Part shown: positions 62,263-64,000 of the stretch, in pieces
Numbering within the stretch: position 1 is the first letter of the stretch
Layout: every line of letters starts with the position of its first letter
Assembly (NCBI GenBank): GCA_016281815.1
Contig: JAEEJK010000109.1
Location: 1 to 64,000, forward strand
Source of the DNA: Prevotella sp.
GTDB lineage: Bacteria > Bacteroidota > Bacteroidia > Bacteroidales > Bacteroidaceae
Length of the DNA stretch: 64,000 nt
Reading direction: 5' to 3'
Position numbers and translations under genes: made by a program
Notes under the pieces: model-generated
Told to the model about the DNA's origin: nothing
What the model saw: the letters and a program-made list of their open reading frames with translations, nothing else
Databases searched by the model: none

Positions 62263-62851
62263 GGCTCTCGGCGTAAATGCGTGATACAAAGTCAAGGTTG
62301 TTGACATCTTTGGCATACCAACGGGTTTTCAGTTGCTGGGTGAACAAGCCCACAGCACTGATGACCAGTCCCACTACGGTGGCGGAGAACACCACCTGCA
62401 TGTTGTAGGCCATACCTGATATGTCGCCCGTGGAAAGACCTACGAGTGCTGGCGACATGGAAATCAACGTGCCGATAAGGCCCAGTACTGGACCAAGTTT
62501 GGTCAGCAGACGGGAGAGGTTCACATCCTTGGCCACTTCCGTTTCATACTGTGTGATCACATAATCGGTATATGCTTCGCTGGCGGGATGGGCAAGGATG
62601 TCTGCCAGATATTCTGTAAAGAGGGATTCATGCTTCTCAGGAAAAAGACTCCGCAGGTCATCGATACCCGATGGCTGGAGTTCCTTGATGGCCGTGGCCA
62701 GGCGACGACAGTCCCTTCTTCTGACCATGAACTGATTGTAGGTGCTTCCCAGAAGTATCAACGCACGAATGAAAAACACAATCAGCAAGATGATGTCGGG
62801 GATGAGCAGCGAGTTGGCTATCCCCAAAAGCATTTTTGATATTAATTCCAT
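62246..62851 (-). CDS. MotA/TolQ/ExbB-family proton channel (HmuU-like)
   Basis: 201 aa, three membrane segments (~12-35, ~110-135, ~150-172). LTKLGPVLGLIGTLISMSPALVGLSTGDISGMAYNMQVVFSATVVGLVISAVGLF is the conserved channel core of the MotA/TolQ/ExbB family. Such channels use the proton gradient to drive a partner; here the partner is probably the DUF2149 protein. Overlaps of 10 and 17 bases with neighbours suggest one tightly coupled operon. Confidence 0.88.
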   Translation of the reverse strand: MELISKMLLGIANSLLIPDIILLIVFFIRALILLGSTYNQFMVRRRDCRRLATAIKELQPSGIDDLRSLFPEKHESLFTEYLADILAHPASEAYTDYVITQYETEVAKDVNLSRLLTKLGPVLGLIGTLISMSPALVGLSTGDISGMAYNMQVVFSATVVGLVISAVGLFTQQLKTRWYAKDVNNLDFVSRIYAESHEKEA

Positions 62852-63540
62852 TTTTTAGTATGATTTCTTGATTTCCATTTGATACGATTTCCCATATAAC
62901 CAATGGCTATAATCAGGACGGCAGCCGCCAAGGTGAGTGCCATTGATGTCCAGTCGACAGCCTTCACGTTGGTACGATAGATGATCTCACCTTTCTGGGT
63001 GAGCAGCAGACTGAGAAGGCACACCATCACCGTCAGCCATAAGTGAGCCTCGACACGCTGGTCATTGGCAGGCAGCAGCCTTTTTGCCAACTCTGTACAC
63101 AATGCAAGGATGACAATCACGGCAATGGTATAGACCAGACCGATGGTGGAGAAATCCATACCTGCTTGAAGGAAAAGGAACTTGGTGATGCCATAAAACA
63201 CTACAGGGAAGACCAACAGACTCGGATAAGCATGGAGCAATAACCGCAGGAATTTTCTGCCCCGTTTGTTCCCCTCATCGTTGAAGCGGGAAAAACAGAA
63301 CAGCACGTTGATGGCCGATTCGATCGTCACCAAGATGACAATGCCCTGAAGCACTGTCTCACTGTGCAGCCAACCGGCTATCTGTGTTTTTGACTGCATC
63401 ACGGCATAGTCGATGCTCCAATAGGCGAATGCACCCAACAAAAGGGTGAAAGCCAGCTGTGACCATAAAGGCCATAGGCTCATTTTCATGGCACAGTTGA
63501 AAACGACCAACAGCATCAGCATATAGATAAGCATCTCCAT
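62842..63540 (-). CDS. Polytopic membrane protein of the CobN-like cluster (HmuT-like)
   Basis: 232 aa with six or seven predicted membrane segments; an internal stretch around IVILVTIESAINVLFCFSRFNDEGNKRGRKFLRLLLHAYPSLLVFPVVFYG is the most distinctive part. By position it corresponds to the membrane gene between hmuS and hmuU in haem-uptake-type clusters of Bacteroidetes. No catalytic motif is visible. It starts 2 bases after the CobN-like gene and overlaps the channel gene by 10 bases. Confidence 0.72.
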   Translation of the reverse strand: MEMLIYMLMLLVVFNCAMKMSLWPLWSQLAFTLLLGAFAYWSIDYAVMQSKTQIAGWLHSETVLQGIVILVTIESAINVLFCFSRFNDEGNKRGRKFLRLLLHAYPSLLVFPVVFYGITKFLFLQAGMDFSTIGLVYTIAVIVILALCTELAKRLLPANDQRVEAHLWLTVMVCLLSLLLTQKGEIIYRTNVKAVDWTSMALTLAAAVLIIAIGYMGNRIKWKSRNHTKKWN

Positions 63541-63542
63541 AT

Positions 63543-64000
63543 CTACTCTCCCGTCTTGTTCCTGCGGCGCAACAACACCATCAAACCTATCAGCAAGATG
63601 ACCACCAAGACGATGGCTGCTATCGCTGTCGTATTGGTCGTTTCCGCATCATCTGATGCCCCTCCTACTTTTTCCAGCACCATGTTGTCACCCCGCTGGC
63701 CTTTGACTATGGCCATCTGACGCCTGTATTCCTTTCCGACCTCGCCAGGAAGCCGGCCCTCCACAAATTGCTGAAGTGGTTGGTTGTTGCATACGAAGTC
63801 TGTACATGCGGCACCACTTTCCTTCGTGATTTCGGAATGAAGCCTGGCTGTCGTGTTGATTTGGTCGTCGGAAGGATGCCAATAACCCTTTCGGGCACTC
63901 TCAAGCATCACCGCCGTCATGGATTGGAAGGCAGCCGGATTCTTCTGCGACATGTATTCCTTGATGCCCAAATGCTCTTCATCAGCGACATAGATGCGGT
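63543..64000 (-). CDS. CobN/Mg-chelatase-like protein, C-terminal part (HmuS-like, cut by window edge)
   Basis: About 152 C-terminal residues are present. RIYVADEEHLGIKEYMSQKNPAAFQSMTAVMLESARKGYWHPSD is the typical end of the CobN family, and FVEGRLPGEVGKEYRRQM follows. The extreme C-terminus has a membrane helix (TTAIAAIVLVVILLIGLMVLL) and basic tail, a feature of the membrane-bound HmuS branch rather than cobaltochelatase of B12 synthesis. In Porphyromonas hmu loci such proteins take part in haem use; the metal or tetrapyrrole here is unproven. Confidence 0.85.
   Translation of the reverse strand, partial: RIYVADEEHLGIKEYMSQKNPAAFQSMTAVMLESARKGYWHPSDDQINTTARLHSEITKESGAACTDFVCNNQPLQQFVEGRLPGEVGKEYRRQMAIVKGQRGDNMVLEKVGGASDDAETTNTTAIAAIVLVVILLIGLMVLLRRRNKTGE

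Overview
The window looks like a chromosomal segment of a Prevotella-like member of the Bacteroidales. The evidence is: many promoters of the Bacteroidetes type (-7 box TAnnTTTG); two SusC/SusD pairs; a C10 (interpain/streptopain-like) protease; a split glycine decarboxylase; a phosphoglycerate-mutase-like protein in the threonine operon; and several secreted proteins whose C-terminus ends in a short block of the form YNLxGxxV...GiYIvNGrKvvvK. Genus-level placement is inference from gene content, since no rRNA is present. Layout: 1-2.7 kb holds a cut-off pheT, a small secreted DUF3237 protein, a cytidylate-kinase-like enzyme and a membrane-anchored zinc peptidase. 2.9-7.5 kb holds a secreted GH43 hydrolase, a large FAD-dependent oxidoreductase and a small outer-membrane barrel. 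7.6-12.5 kb is an L-fucose locus on the minus strand (amidohydrolase, fucI, fucP, mutarotase). 12.8-18.7 kb holds a TonB-domain protein and the threonine operon (thrA, homoserine-kinase-like apgM family, thrC). 18.9-28.3 kb is a block of secreted proteins (C10 protease, Rpn-type nuclease, CotH-kinase protein, pectinesterase). 28.6-35.5 kb is a complete glycine-cleavage operon with its own lipoate ligase and dihydrolipoyl dehydrogenase. 35.6-58.4 kb holds two SusC/SusD loci pointing away from each other, with a secreted 752-aa protein between them. Each locus encodes a long TlpA-type redoxin. One locus adds a DUF4843 lipoprotein, a PKD-like lipoprotein and an alpha/beta hydrolase. The other adds a metallohydrolase-like lipoprotein without its zinc motif and a protein joining an S41 serine protease to a TlpA-type thioredoxin. 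58.5-59.5 kb holds a possible structured RNA and riboflavin synthase. 59.5-64 kb holds two secreted proteins and a four-gene cluster resembling hmuSTUV (CobN-like chelatase, two membrane proteins, DUF2149). The most notable non-coding feature is a set of short tandem repeats (7-, 8- and 9-base units). They start at or inside stop codons and fill gaps inside operons, often together with a 20-base palindrome (GGACGCGAT-nn-ATCGCGTCC) present five times. The strongest candidates for something undescribed are the S41-TlpA fusion with its SusCD/redoxin neighbourhood, the stop-codon-linked repeats and palindrome cassette, and the roughly 200-nt structured RNA candidate before ribE.
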